NCBI GenBank assembly: GCA_024707305.1 | Contig: JANPZZ010000011.1 | Coordinates: 5,001-37,052 of the forward strand | Length of the DNA: 32,052 nucleotides | Origin: Chitinophagaceae bacterium | GTDB lineage: Bacteria > Bacteroidota > Bacteroidia > Chitinophagales > Chitinophagaceae | Direction: 5' to 3' | In this document: positions 1 through 8,953 of the stretch, piece after piece | Position numbering within the stretch: the first letter of the stretch is position 1 | How the letters are laid out: the number at the start of each line of letters is the position of its first letter | Position numbers and translations under genes: made by a program | The notes under the pieces: generated by a model | What the model saw: the letters and a program-made list of their open reading frames with translations, nothing else | Told to the model about the DNA's origin: nothing | Database searches by the model: none

Positions 1-40
1 TTTCGAATCTTTTTGCGTGAAAATCAATTTGTTATTGTGA

Positions 41-385
41 AGAACTGACCCCGTTTTTTGGGGCGGATTGAAAAGGAAAAAATTTTTTAATATTAATAAA
101 ATTTTTTTTTTTTTCTTTCTCATTTTTTCTGCCTCAATTTCATCACATTATTCAGAGAACTACCCGTCGAATGACGGGGGGGGAAAGAGAAAAAATATAC
201 TTTTTTTCAAAAATTTTTTTTTCTTATCTAATCTACATTTTCGCCTCTCTTTTATCTTCACAACTTCCAGAAAACTACCCCGTTTGGTGGGGAGGGGGGA
301 AAGATAAGGGAAATAAAAATTTAAACAATTTTTGCAAAAAAAGATTTAAAGAAATCCTGAAATCCTCTCCCAGCCTGTGTTACAA
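41..385. repeat. Degenerate 115-bp tandem repeat, three copies, in a gene-free AT-rich stretch
   Basis: Three diverged copies begin at 41, 156 and 271, exactly 115 bp apart. Each opens with an A-rich word resembling AGAACTACCCCGT, then 4-6 variable bases and a G-run (GGGG to GGGGGGGG), giving a small C-run/G-run inverted repeat, and continues with GAAA-rich and then T-rich sequence (for example a T13 run at 102-114). No credible protein is encoded: the open frames here translate to Phe/Lys/Asn low-complexity. The whole stretch 1-492 lies downstream of truA (minus strand); 386-492 holds nothing I recognise. The CCCC/GGGG hairpin followed by a T-rich run could act as a weak terminator, but this is inference. 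Confidence 0.6.
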
Positions 386-492
386 CGTTGATTTTTTTTT
401 GACGCCATTTCGCCACCCCCTGCTCCATGCCCAGTCACGGTGTTATTGCACCGCGCTGCAGACCTGTTTACAGCCCTCAAAAAACAGTCAAA

Positions 493-1233
493 CTACATTT
501 CGGAAGGCGGGAAATTCACAGAAACGAGGAAAAGACCGTGTGCAGGCACCGCAAAACTGGCTTTTGTACAGTTGCGCGACTCGATAATGGTCCTGAATTC
601 ATCTAAACCCAGCTTTCCCCTACCCACCTGCAGCATCGTAGCGGTCAATGCACGCACCATTCCACGCAGAAAGCGGTTAGCGACCACATGATACACCAGG
701 CAGCCCTGTTCTTCTATCCACTCCGACACTTCAATGCGGCAATTGAAGTTCTTTACCTGCGTATTACGCTTGCTGAAACTGGAAAAATCGGTGTATTCCA
801 TCAAAATGCCAGCAGCCGCCGCCATCGCTTCGCGGTTCAGTGTATAAGGGAAGAAATAGGCCCTGTCGGCCAGGAAAGGGTTCTTTTGCGCATATATATA
901 GTACTTGTATTCGCGGGTAAGCGCATCAAACCGCACGTGCGACTTACGGGGCACCAGCTTTACCGACTTAATAACAATCGCCGGCGGCAGTATCGCATTT
1001 ACTTTATAGAGGAATTGGGGATGTAGCTCCCGCTCAAAATCAAAATGAAAGAAGTTTTGCAGCGCATGCACGCCCGCATCGGTCCGGGAAGAGCCCGTAA
1101 GTCTCACGGGTTGCTTTTCCAGCACCTGAATGGCCCGCTCCACTTCCGACTGAATGGTGTTGGCATTTTCCTGTAATTGAAAACCGCTGTAATCAGTGCC
1201 TTTATATGCTACCTCCAGAAAATACCGGAACAT
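493..1233 (-). CDS. truA: tRNA pseudouridine(38-40) synthase TruA
   Basis: The 246-residue product has the usual TruA length. TruA isomerises uridines 38-40 in the anticodon stem-loop of many tRNAs in the cytoplasm. The signature is the block GSSRTDAGVHA at about residues 47-57, with the catalytic aspartate at D52. The N-terminus (FLEVAYKGTDYSGFQLQ) matches the first strand of the family, and the C-terminal half carries FLRGMVRALTATMLQVGRGK, where the family usually has an F-L-R-xMVR segment. The ATG at 1233 gives a complete N-terminus with no extension. The gene stands alone; upstream of it is the repeat field 1305-2049 and downstream the 115-bp repeats. No clear promoter was identified. Confidence 0.95.
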   Translation of the reverse strand: MFRYFLEVAYKGTDYSGFQLQENANTIQSEVERAIQVLEKQPVRLTGSSRTDAGVHALQNFFHFDFERELHPQFLYKVNAILPPAIVIKSVKLVPRKSHVRFDALTREYKYYIYAQKNPFLADRAYFFPYTLNREAMAAAAGILMEYTDFSSFSKRNTQVKNFNCRIEVSEWIEEQGCLVYHVVANRFLRGMVRALTATMLQVGRGKLGLDEFRTIIESRNCTKASFAVPAHGLFLVSVNFPPSEM

Positions 1234-1304
1234 CGTGTTGTTATTTCAATTTATAAATTTCCATCCACCTTCTATCATCCTCCATCCATCATCCACCATC
1301 CACC

Positions 1305-1757
1305 TATCGTCCCTTCGGGACTTAAAATATAGAGAGATATACCGATGCTATAGATATTCCGTCCCTTCGGGACGACTCTTTATCAAGCCAGAATTTATCG
1401 ATCATCCACCATCGATCATCCTCCATCCATCATCCACCATCCACCTATCGTCCCTTCGGGACTTAAAATATAGGGGATATCCCGTTGCTACAGATATTCA
1501 GTCCCTTCGGGACGGCTCTTTATCAAGCCAGAATTTATCGATCATCCACCATCGATCATCCTCCATCCATCATCCATCATCCACCATCCACCATCCACCT
1601 ATCGTCCCTTCGGGACTTAAAATATAGGGGATATCCCGTTGCTACAGATATTCAGTCCCTTCGGGACGGCTCTTTATCAAGCCAGAATTTATCGATCATC
1701 CACCATCGATCATCCTCCATCCATCATCCATCATCCACCTATCGTCCCTTCGGGACG
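1305..1757. repeat. Tandem array of 140-154-bp units built on the palindrome GTCCCTTCGGGAC
   Basis: Three tandem units occupy 1305-1445, 1446-1599 and 1600-1739, with a partial fourth start to 1757. The 13-bp palindrome GTCCCTTCGGGAC (5-bp stem, TTC loop) occurs seven times: 1309, 1361, 1450, 1501, 1604, 1655 and 1744. Within a unit two palindromes flank about 38-40 bp containing TTAAAATATAG and, in units 2-3, GGGATATCCC; then comes TTTATCAAGCCAGAATTTATCG and a variable run of CATCC/CATCAT words. Units 2 and 3 are nearly identical through the first 100 bp, so the array arose recently. 1234-1304 also contains CATCC words; 1758-1847 is unique sequence without a gene. Units are too long and spacer-free for CRISPR. 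Confidence 0.85.
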
Positions 1758-1847
1758 GTGAATTAGTCTAATGTCACAGCCTCTATGTAGGACCGAAATG
1801 CTTAAAACGATAACAGGTACGTGTAAGAATACCTTCTAGCCTCTAAC

Positions 1848-2049
1848 ATCCACCATCCCCAAATCCTCCATCCCCCATCCAATCTCCCCCATCCACCATC
1901 CACCATCCAATTTCCCCCCATCCTCCATCCAACCTCCTCCATCCAACCTCCCCCATCCAACCTCCCCCCATCCCCCCCCCCCCCATCCAATTTCCCTCAT
2001 CCTCAATCCAATATCCCCCATCCTCCATCCAATCTCCCCCATCCCCTCA
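1848..2049. repeat. CCATCC polypyrimidine microsatellite with a C13 run, ending at a stop codon
   Basis: The plus strand is built almost only of words such as CCATCCA, ATCTCCCC and AACCTCC; the C13 run lies at 1972-1984. On the minus strand, which is the sense strand of the flanking genes, this is a GGATGG/GGGAG purine tract. It begins directly after the tandem TGA TGA stop codons (2047-2052) of the DUF4476 gene. Open frames here encode only Gly/Trp/Met-rich repeats and are not genes. Long G-runs on one strand could form G-quadruplex or triplex structures; that is inference. Confidence 0.8.
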
Positions 2050-3427
2050 TCATCTCTCTTCCAACACCTTCTTAAATCTTCTCAGATAATATTCGTTCTT
2101 CAGGTCGTCTCCCATTTGCGCGATATTGTCTGCATCACTAACGTGGTTGGTGGCGGCTTCGAAAAACTGGAATTTGGCCGCGTCATTTGAAAACAGTGTC
2201 CCCAGGTTGCGGACCTGTTTTACAGTATAACATTTTTGCTCAAACCCCTTCTTCGCTTCCCTGATCATTCCATCATCGGTATTTACGGCAGCCATCTTCT
2301 TCCGCAATTTGAGATAGTCTGCCTCTGTGGCTTTCGCCGGACAGCTATTTGTTTTTGCAGTTGCTTTAACCTCTGCGTCAGTTGCGGCCACTGGAATGTC
2401 CAGAAACTTCTTCTCTTCTGCTACCGGTACTTTTGCCGGCTCTTTCTGCCAGGGTTTTGAAGAATTCGGAATCAGGATTCTGATGGTATCTCGTTTTCCA
2501 TCCTGGTATTCGTCAATATAAGTAAGACTGAAGCCTTCAGTCGTAGAACTTTCTGAACGGCGAGAAATCTTTGAACGGCCATATTTTGTTCCGACCTCCG
2601 GTTCTGTCGCGGGCTCCCGGCCGGATTCGACCTTCTTTTCAGTTCGAACGGGCGCTTTCACCTCCGCAACTTCCGTATGCTGTGCTACCGCTTTTTCTTC
2701 AACAACCGGTACCGGTTTTTCAATAGCTACTGTATCCTTCACAGCGGGTATTTCAACTTTTGTCGTTTCGGCTTTCTCAATAACCGTTTCTGTTGGGGAC
2801 GGAACGGTTTCCTTTTTTGTTGATGCGATTCCTGTTGTATCTTCTGTTATTCTTGTTTCAACAGGAATCACAGCTTTTTTCTCTTCTTCCACTTTTGCCA
2901 GCGCCGGCTCTTCTTTCTTCACTACCTTCTTTTTCTTCAGTTTTGATTTCCTCTTCCGCAGTAGGCTTTTCAACCTTCACTTCTTTCATTCTCAAACTGG
3001 GGTCATTGGCTGCTTTGGCGAGAACATCGGTAAAATTGGAAACCTGGCGTGGTTCGAGCCGAACCGAACTATTCGTTTCAGGTGCAGGATGAGATTTGAG
3101 CACTTCCAGGCTCTGCAAATCAAACAAGCCCCAGCCTTCACCGGCAAAATTTTTTATCAGCAGTCCCCTGTCTTTCGCAGCCACCCTTACCGTGAAATAA
3201 GGCTGCTCATCTGGTTTACCGGGCCATCCTAAACGAAAAGTATAGCTACTGTCGCGCATGCGCGAAAGAATCAGGTAGCCGTTTGATGTTGACGAATACG
3301 TCTGGTCATTCATTCGAATAAAAAATGGCTGACCGCCCTCCGACTGCAGGTACAGGAAATAATCTTTTTGCGCACTAACATGTTGCGATAAAATCAAAGC
3401 CAGTAAACTTATCAGGATCCTGTTCAT
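2050..3427 (-). CDS. Exported protein with C-terminal DUF4476 domain (frameshifted in this sequence)
   Basis: The start at 3427 gives a signal peptide (MNRILISLLALILSQHVSAQ). Residues ~21-115 form a beta-rich N-terminal domain seen in Bacteroidota proteins carrying DUF4476. A long Lys/Glu/Val/Pro-rich linker follows, and a C-terminal ~95-residue helical region (around CPAKATEADYLKLRKK to the end) resembles DUF4476, a domain of unknown function. The frame is broken near 2930-2934: removing one T from this T5 run joins ...EEEIKTEE to KKVVKKEEPALAKVEE and gives a single protein of about 458 residues. The unbroken family architecture makes sequencing error likely. It is probably periplasmic or surface-associated; function unknown. 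The family call is from memory of its motif. Confidence 0.75.
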
Positions 3428-3571
3428 GTCTTGAAATTGGTAGATTCAAAAATACGATGTTTGATCTTAGTTTCTAACCAGTTGAAAGCAGATACTGCCG
3501 GCCGCCCGCCTTTCATCCTATTTCTGTTCCACTGCACATCCATTCCCTTAATTTTACTCTCTATAACAACT

Positions 3572-6101
3572 ATGAATATGAAAAAATGTCTTTTTCTTTT
3601 AGTGTTGGTATCTCAGTTGGCGTTTTCAGGAATTTCGCAACATGCACCTGCTTCCGATACTTCCTGGAAAACCGTTTATCGTGAAACGGCTCCGCGGATT
3701 AACAATCTCGTTCACACAAAGCTGGATGTAAGGCCCGACTTTAGCAAGCAATGGCTGCATGGTAAAGCATGGCTCACACTTCGTCCGCATTTTTATCCCA
3801 CCGATTCTTTAACGCTTGATGCGAAAGGAATGGAGATTAAAAAGATTGCATTGGTGAAAGGAACAACACAAACACCGCTCCAGTATAAATATGATGACTG
3901 GCAAATTCGTATTCAGTTAGGAAAAACTTATAAGGCAAACGAATCCTACACGATCTACATTGAATATATCTCCAGGCCTGATGAGTTTGAAAAGAAGTAT
4001 GAAATAGACCAGATGCTGGGCATGAAAGGATTGTATTTCATCAACCCAACCGGAGAGGATAAAGAAAAACCCACACAGATCTGGACACAGGGTGAAACAG
4101 AGTCAGCTTCTGTCTGGTTTCCTACAATCGACAAAACCGCACAAAAAACCACCCAGGAATTAACGGTAACGGTTGATGACAAATATGTAACCCTGAGTAA
4201 CGGCAAACTCGTTTCACAAAAGAAAAACACAGATGGTACACGCAGTGATACCTGGAAGATGGACCTGCCACATTCCCCTTACCTGTTCTTCCTTGGCGTA
4301 GGTGATTATGCTGTGATAAAAGACACATGGAAAGGCAAAGAAGTAAATTATTATGTAGAGAAAGAATATGCTTCTGTTGCCCGTCGCATTTTTGGTAACA
4401 CACCTGAGATGATGACTTATTTTTCAAAAATTACCGGCGTAGAATTCCCCTGGGTAAAGTATTCACAAATAACCGGCAGGGATTACATGGCAGGCGCCAT
4501 GGAAAATACAACTGCCACCATTCACCAGGAAAGTGCACAACAGGACGCGCGTGAACTGGTAGACGGAAATTCCTGGGAAGGCACTATCGCACACGAGCTC
4601 TTCCACCAATGGTTCGGTGATTATGTTACGGCTGAAAGCTGGAGTAACCTTACATTGAATGAATCATTTGCCGACTATAGCCAGACTTTGTGGGAAGAGT
4701 ATAAATATGGACAGGATGCCGGAGACGCAGAGAACTATTCAGGTCTGCAGAATTACCTCCAGAGTGGCAGTGAAGAAAAACATCTTGTACGTTTCTTTTA
4801 TGGCGACAAAGAAGAAATGTTTGACCAGGTAAGTTATCAGAAAGGTGGACGCATACTTCATATGCTCAGAAACTTTGTGGGTGATTCTGCTTTCTTCAAA
4901 GCAATTAACCTTTACCTGACCACTTATAAATTCAAATCAGCAGAAGCGCATCAATGGCGCCTGGCACTGGAAGAAGTAACCGGCCGCGATTTGAACTGGT
5001 TTTTTAATCAATGGTACTTTAACAGTGGACATCCCACGGTTGATATCAGTTACGTATACGATGACGCATACGGGAAAGCAACTATTATTGTAAAACAATT
5101 ACAGAAATCTGGAAAATACTTCCGTCTTCCAATTGCGGTGGACATTTACAATGGTAATCAAAAAACCAGACATACCGTTTGGGCGACAAATGCGGTTGAC
5201 AGCTTTCATTTTTCTTATACAAAACGACCTGATTTGATTAATGTCGACGGCGACAAGGTGATGCTTTGGAATAAAAAAGACAATAAAACGCTGGAGAATT
5301 TTATTCATCAATACAATTATGCAGGCAAATACCTTGATCGACGAGAGGCAATTGAATTTGCTGCCCGCAACCAGACCAATGCAAATGCGCGTGCGCTACT
5401 GGTTAAAGCATTGAATGATCCTTCAGATATCTTACGCCGTGTTGCAATCAACAGTCTGGACCTGAGCAACAGCAATACCAAACAGGCAGTTGAAACGGTT
5501 CTTGCAAATCTCGCAAAGAACGATAAGAAATCTTTAGTTCGTGCCGATGCCATTCTTAAGCTTGGTGAATTCGAAAAAGCAGATTATGCAGACCTGTTCA
5601 AAAAAGCAACTGCTGATTCATCGTATACTATTGCGGGTGCCGCACTAATATCGCTTTCAGCCATAGACCCGGAAGCAGCATTGGCGATTGCGAAGGAACT
5701 GGTTAAACAACCGTCTAAAGGATTATTGACTTCCGCGATCATGGGTGAGATTGTAAAATCAGGTGATGAAAGCTACGCTGAGAAAATCATTTCTGACTTT
5801 GCAAAATTGCCAGTGAGTCAGGCAAAATTTGAATCCGTTGCCACCGTGTCGGCTTACCTCGCAGCTGTTAGCGATTTAAAGACATTTAAATGGGGTATTG
5901 ATGAAATTGTGAAGTTCCGCAATGCTATTCCAGCAGCTTACAGAGAGCAGACTGATCCTTACATCAATGGTCAGTTGCTAACTCCGTTGTTGCAAAACAA
6001 AACAAAAGAAACTTTCTGCCGATGCTAACAATGAATCATTGAAGCAACAGGTGGAATACCTGAAAGGAATATTATCAGAAGATGCGAAGAAAGGGTTTTA
6101 G
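3572..6101 (+). CDS. Secreted M1-family zinc aminopeptidase (frameshift at 3' end)
   Basis: A gluzincin aminopeptidase that removes N-terminal residues from peptides, probably in the periplasm. ATG at 3572 (MNMKKCLFLLVLVSQLAFSG) gives a signal peptide; a longer upstream frame adds an implausible leader. The substrate-anchoring GAMEN motif lies at about residues 308-312, and the zinc site HELFH at 341-345 with the third ligand E364 in LTLNES, the standard spacing. A catalytic-type tyrosine occurs in SYQKGG. The C-terminal third is HEAT-like helical repeats. The frame stops at 6028, but dropping one A from the A4 run 6004-6007 extends it to TAG at 6101, adding about 30 residues (KLSADANNESL...KKGF), total about 842. 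The microsatellite tail starts at the next base. Confidence 0.93.
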
Positions 6102-6356
6102 GGGAATGAGGAAATGAGGAAATGAGGAAATGAGGAGATGGGGAAATGGGGAAATGAGGAAATGAGGGAATGTGTAAATGTGTAAATATGTAAATGAGGG
6201 AATATGTAAATGTGGGATGTACAAAATCCCTTACTAAATAGAGGGTAACCGCATGAAGTCATTCCGGATTTTCACCCTCTAAAAATTTTCACATTTCCAC
6301 ATTTCCACATTCCCTCATTTACATATTTCCACATTTCCTTCCCCATTTCCACATTG
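6102..6356. repeat. Inverted microsatellite hairpin between convergent genes
   Basis: The left arm, 6102 to about 6222, is tandem GAGGAAAT, GGGGAAAT, TGTAAAT-type words; the right arm, about 6290-6356, is the inverted counterpart (CACATTTC, CCCTCATTTACATAT). An 18-nt perfect match between arms is ATATGTAAATGAGGGAAT. The centre carries its own short stem, AGAGGGTAA (6240-6248) with TTCACCCTCT. The left arm starts right after the restored stop of the M1 peptidase (6101) and the right arm ends 6 nt from the TPM stop (6363). It may serve both converging genes as a terminator or mRNA 3' end; that role is inferred. Confidence 0.85.
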
Positions 6357-6362
6357 TTTCTT

Positions 6363-7146
6363 TTACCATTTGCCGCCTGCGCCACCGCCTCCAAAGCCAC
6401 CGCCGCCGAAGCCTCCAAATCCGCCGCCACCGCTGCTTCCGCCACCCGACCAGCCACCACCGCCACCAATCCAGGGCATGCCGCCAACTCCACGATAACC
6501 GCGTCGTGAAACATATCCACCTCCGCCACCTTTATTGGCCCTGCTCATTATTACAATCAATACGATCACACCAATAATAATCAACAAAGCGGGTGGCCCT
6601 TGTTGATTGCGCCTTCCATAGCCAGCTGGCGCCTGGTAACGACCTGCAACAGCGTCTATGATGGAGTTTGTTGCTTCGTCGAGCCCGCGGTAATAATTCC
6701 CGGCTTTGAGATTCGGGATGAGTTCATTGTCAACGATAGACTGAGCAACAAGATCGGTGATCCTCCCCTCCATTCCATAGCCGGGTGCAATAAAAACTTC
6801 GCGGCGCCCGTCCCCACCGCCTGTCGATATCAATATTACTACACCATTGTCGAAATTTTTGTTGCCCACGCCCCATGAACGACCCAGCGCAATCGCGAAA
6901 TCGGCGGCAGAGTATCCTTTTAAATCATCCACCACTACGATCGCGATCTGGTTACTGGTACTATCATCGTAGGCTTTAAGTTTCGCTTCCAGGTCTTCTA
7001 CCTGGGCAGGAGTCATAAAGTTTTCCACCAGCACATTTACCAGCCTGGGCGGGTTAGGTGTCGGCGGCAAAGCCTTTTTCTACCTGCGAAATTGCCGTTA
7101 ACGACAACAGCAATAAAAATATCGTGAGAAATCTTTTCATGTTCAT
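6363..7146 (-). CDS. Exported TPM-domain (YgcG-like) protein with glycine-rich tail (frameshifted)
   Basis: Restored length about 260 residues. The start at 7146 gives a signal peptide (MNMKRFLTIFLLLLSLTAIS). A TPM domain follows, recognisable from PPTPNPPRLVN and the NQIAIVVVDDL and WGVGNKNFDNGVVILIS segments. Next come a transmembrane helix (PALLIIIGVIVLIVIMS) and a Gly/Ser-rich tail typical of YgcG relatives. Family members are linked to envelope or photosystem assembly; activity here is unknown. Removing one base from the run at 7075-7079 joins signal peptide and domain (SQVEKALPPTP). ATG overlaps the TGA of the upstream TPM gene by one base (TGATG), so the two are translationally coupled. 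It is the last gene of a lemA-lemA-TPM-TPM operon. Confidence 0.88.
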
Positions 7147-7601
7147 CATTTTCCAAAAACGATTTCGTCGGGTAATTCGTTTTTGTCGGTGTCATTGTCG
7201 TAAGGAAAATGCAGATGAAGCACTTCGCCGATATCTTTAATACAATCGGCTATCCCCTGCGCGTAATCTTCTTTATTAAACCGGCCTATCATGTTTCCGA
7301 TTTCGCGGTTCCAGAACTCCATCCCCACTTTTTCGTGTATACCTTTATCACCAAACACAGCCAGTTGATGATCTTTTAGTGCGACATAAACCAATACACC
7401 GTTGTGGTCTTCTGTCTCATCCATTTCAAGGTTGTAGAATACTTCGGCAGCGCGATCAACGGCATCCATGAAGCGGCAACGGCTCTCGACAAACACACGT
7501 ACTTCACCGCTGGTGCGCTTTTCAGCTTTCCGAATGGCAGCAACAATCAGTTCCTGATCCGCTTCGGGGAAAAATGGCTTTTTACGAAAGAGTCCAAACA
7601 C
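7146..7601 (-). CDS. Short cytoplasmic-type TPM-domain protein
   Basis: 151 residues, essentially a single TPM domain without signal peptide or membrane helix. Segments typical of the family are AIRKAEKRTSGEVRVFVE near residues 27-44 and HNGVLVYVALKDHQLAVFGD around 86-105. The N-terminus (MFGLFRKKPFF) is short and basic. It sits 2 bp after the preceding lemA stop and overlaps the next gene by one base, so it is an operon member. Short TPM proteins beside a longer Gly-rich TPM protein and LemA are a common Bacteroidota arrangement; the function of the group is not established. Confidence 0.85.
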   Translation of the reverse strand: MFGLFRKKPFFPEADQELIVAAIRKAEKRTSGEVRVFVESRCRFMDAVDRAAEVFYNLEMDETEDHNGVLVYVALKDHQLAVFGDKGIHEKVGMEFWNREIGNMIGRFNKEDYAQGIADCIKDIGEVLHLHFPYDNDTDKNELPDEIVFGK

Positions 7602-7603
7602 GG

Positions 7604-8200
7604 TTAATCGTTTTTAAATTTCACTTCAACAGCGGTGTCGGCACCAACATCAGCTTTGAAACCTTCTTTTGGCTTAAATCCAAAAAGGCGGGCAACAAGA
7701 CCGGTGGTGCTGCTACGCACCGCCACATTGTAGGATGCAACTGCTTCATTAAAATCTTTGCGAGCAATTTTGATCCGGCGTTCTGTTCCTTCCAACTGGG
7801 TTTGCAAACCTGCATAGGCTTCCGTACCTCTAAGCGTGGGGTAATTTTCAACCACTGCAATTGCGCGGTTGGCGGCTGTTGCCAAACTATCCTGTAACCG
7901 CGTTACGGCTTCAACATTTTCACCTGTAACATCCGTAACGGAAAAACCGCTTGCGGCTTTCTCTCGTGCAGTAATCACTTCCACAAGCGTTTCTGCTTCA
8001 AATCCACTCATCCCTTTTACCACGCTCACCAGGTTTGGAATCAGTGAAAGTCGACGCTGATAGGTACTTTCCACTTCTGCCCACTTGAGCTTAACCTGCT
8101 CCTCTTTTTTCATCAGGGAGTTGTAAGTTGATCCCAGGTAGATGGATATGAGTAAAATAATCCCCACGCCTACCCAAAGGCCGATTTTTTTCTTCCCCAT
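7604..8200 (-). CDS. lemA: LemA family protein (second copy in operon)
   Basis: 198 residues with one N-terminal membrane helix (IGLWVGVGIILLISIYLG) followed by a long four-helix region. Typical LemA segments are KWAEVESTYQRRLSLIPNLV near residues 39-58, VVENYPTLRGTEAYAGLQTQ and the C-terminal FGFKPKEGFKAD. LemA proteins are membrane-anchored helical-bundle proteins of unclear function. It lies 11 bp after the other lemA and 2 bp before the short TPM gene. The two LemA copies differ clearly in sequence, so this is an old duplication. Confidence 0.92.
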   Translation of the reverse strand: MGKKKIGLWVGVGIILLISIYLGSTYNSLMKKEEQVKLKWAEVESTYQRRLSLIPNLVSVVKGMSGFEAETLVEVITAREKAASGFSVTDVTGENVEAVTRLQDSLATAANRAIAVVENYPTLRGTEAYAGLQTQLEGTERRIKIARKDFNEAVASYNVAVRSSTTGLVARLFGFKPKEGFKADVGADTAVEVKFKND

Positions 8201-8211
8201 TTATGGATGAT

Positions 8212-8806
8212 TTAGAATTTGACCTTTGGAGCTTTCTCTGCGCCCGGCTCAGCTTTAAATCCTTCTTTTTGGGAGAATCCAAACATACCTGCCAGCAGGT
8301 TCATCGGAAACGCGCGAACCTTTTGATTGTATTCGGCAACTGCGGTATTGAATGTCCTGTGGCTGGCACGAATATCATTTTCAATTCCTTCGAGTTGTCC
8401 CTGAAATTTCAGGAAGTTTTGGTTGGCTTTTTAGATCCGGGTACTGTTCCACGGTCACCAGCAGTCGACTCAAAGCGCCCGACATTTGCTGTTGTGCTTC
8501 CTGGAATTTTGCAATATTCTCAGGGGTTAATTCGTCAGCTGAAAAATTTACAGAAGTCGCTTTGGCGCGCGCTTCCACTACATCGGTAAGTGTTTGTCTT
8601 TCAAAATCAGCCGCTCCTTTTACAGTCTCCACCAGGTTTTCAACCAGGTTAGCGCGGTTTTGATACTCGGCATTCACATTGTCCCAGGCTTTGGTAACCT
8701 CAACATCTTTTTTAACGATGCCATTATAACCATTACAACCCCATACAACAAAAATGAGGATGACGCCTGCAAGTGCAATTAAACCAATGTTTTTTGTCCC
8801 TTTCAT
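8212..8806 (-). CDS. lemA: LemA family protein (first copy in operon, frameshifted)
   Basis: The restored product is about 197 residues. The N-terminus has a hydrophobic segment ending in a cysteine (VILIFVVWGCNGY), so it could be a lipoprotein or a simple membrane anchor. LemA signatures include KAWDNVNAEYQNRANLVENL and VTVEQYPDLK. The frame breaks at the T5 run 8428-8432; removing one base restores LKANQNFLKFQGQLEGIEND and the normal LemA C-terminus (FPMNLLAGMFGFSQKEGFKA...APKVKF) ending at 8212. This is the first gene of the operon lemA-lemA-TPM-TPM. No convincing TAnnTTTG promoter was found upstream of 8806. Confidence 0.88.
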
Positions 8807-8953
8807 TTTAATTCATTTTTATATCATTAAAATTAGGGGTTTTAGCAGTTCAGCACGTTTTCTTTTCGGTATATCAGGTTCATTTGCCGGTGAATTGCAT
8901 TCGCCGTAATTCTGGGCATGATTTTAGTCTTCGCTATACCAGAATGTATCCCT

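Noticed and set aside
68..587. Overlapping plus-strand open frames in the T-rich start of the window
   Set aside because: Translations are Phe/Lys/Asn low-complexity made by homopolymers and the 115-bp repeat; no start site or homologous motif.
1305..1757. CRISPR array
   Set aside because: Repeat units are 140-154 bp with the same sequence throughout; there are no unique spacers and no cas genes in the window.
1305..1757. Insertion sequence
   Set aside because: No transposase, terminal inverted repeats or target duplication are visible; the unit is only 140-154 bp.
1196..1766. Plus-strand frames rich in Ser/His/Pro across the GTCCCTTCGGGAC array
   Set aside because: They repeat the array's own period (HPPSTIHLSSLRD words) and have no independent coding signal.
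1802..2042. Minus-strand Gly/Trp/Met-rich frames
   Set aside because: Pure translation of the CCATCC microsatellite in three frames.
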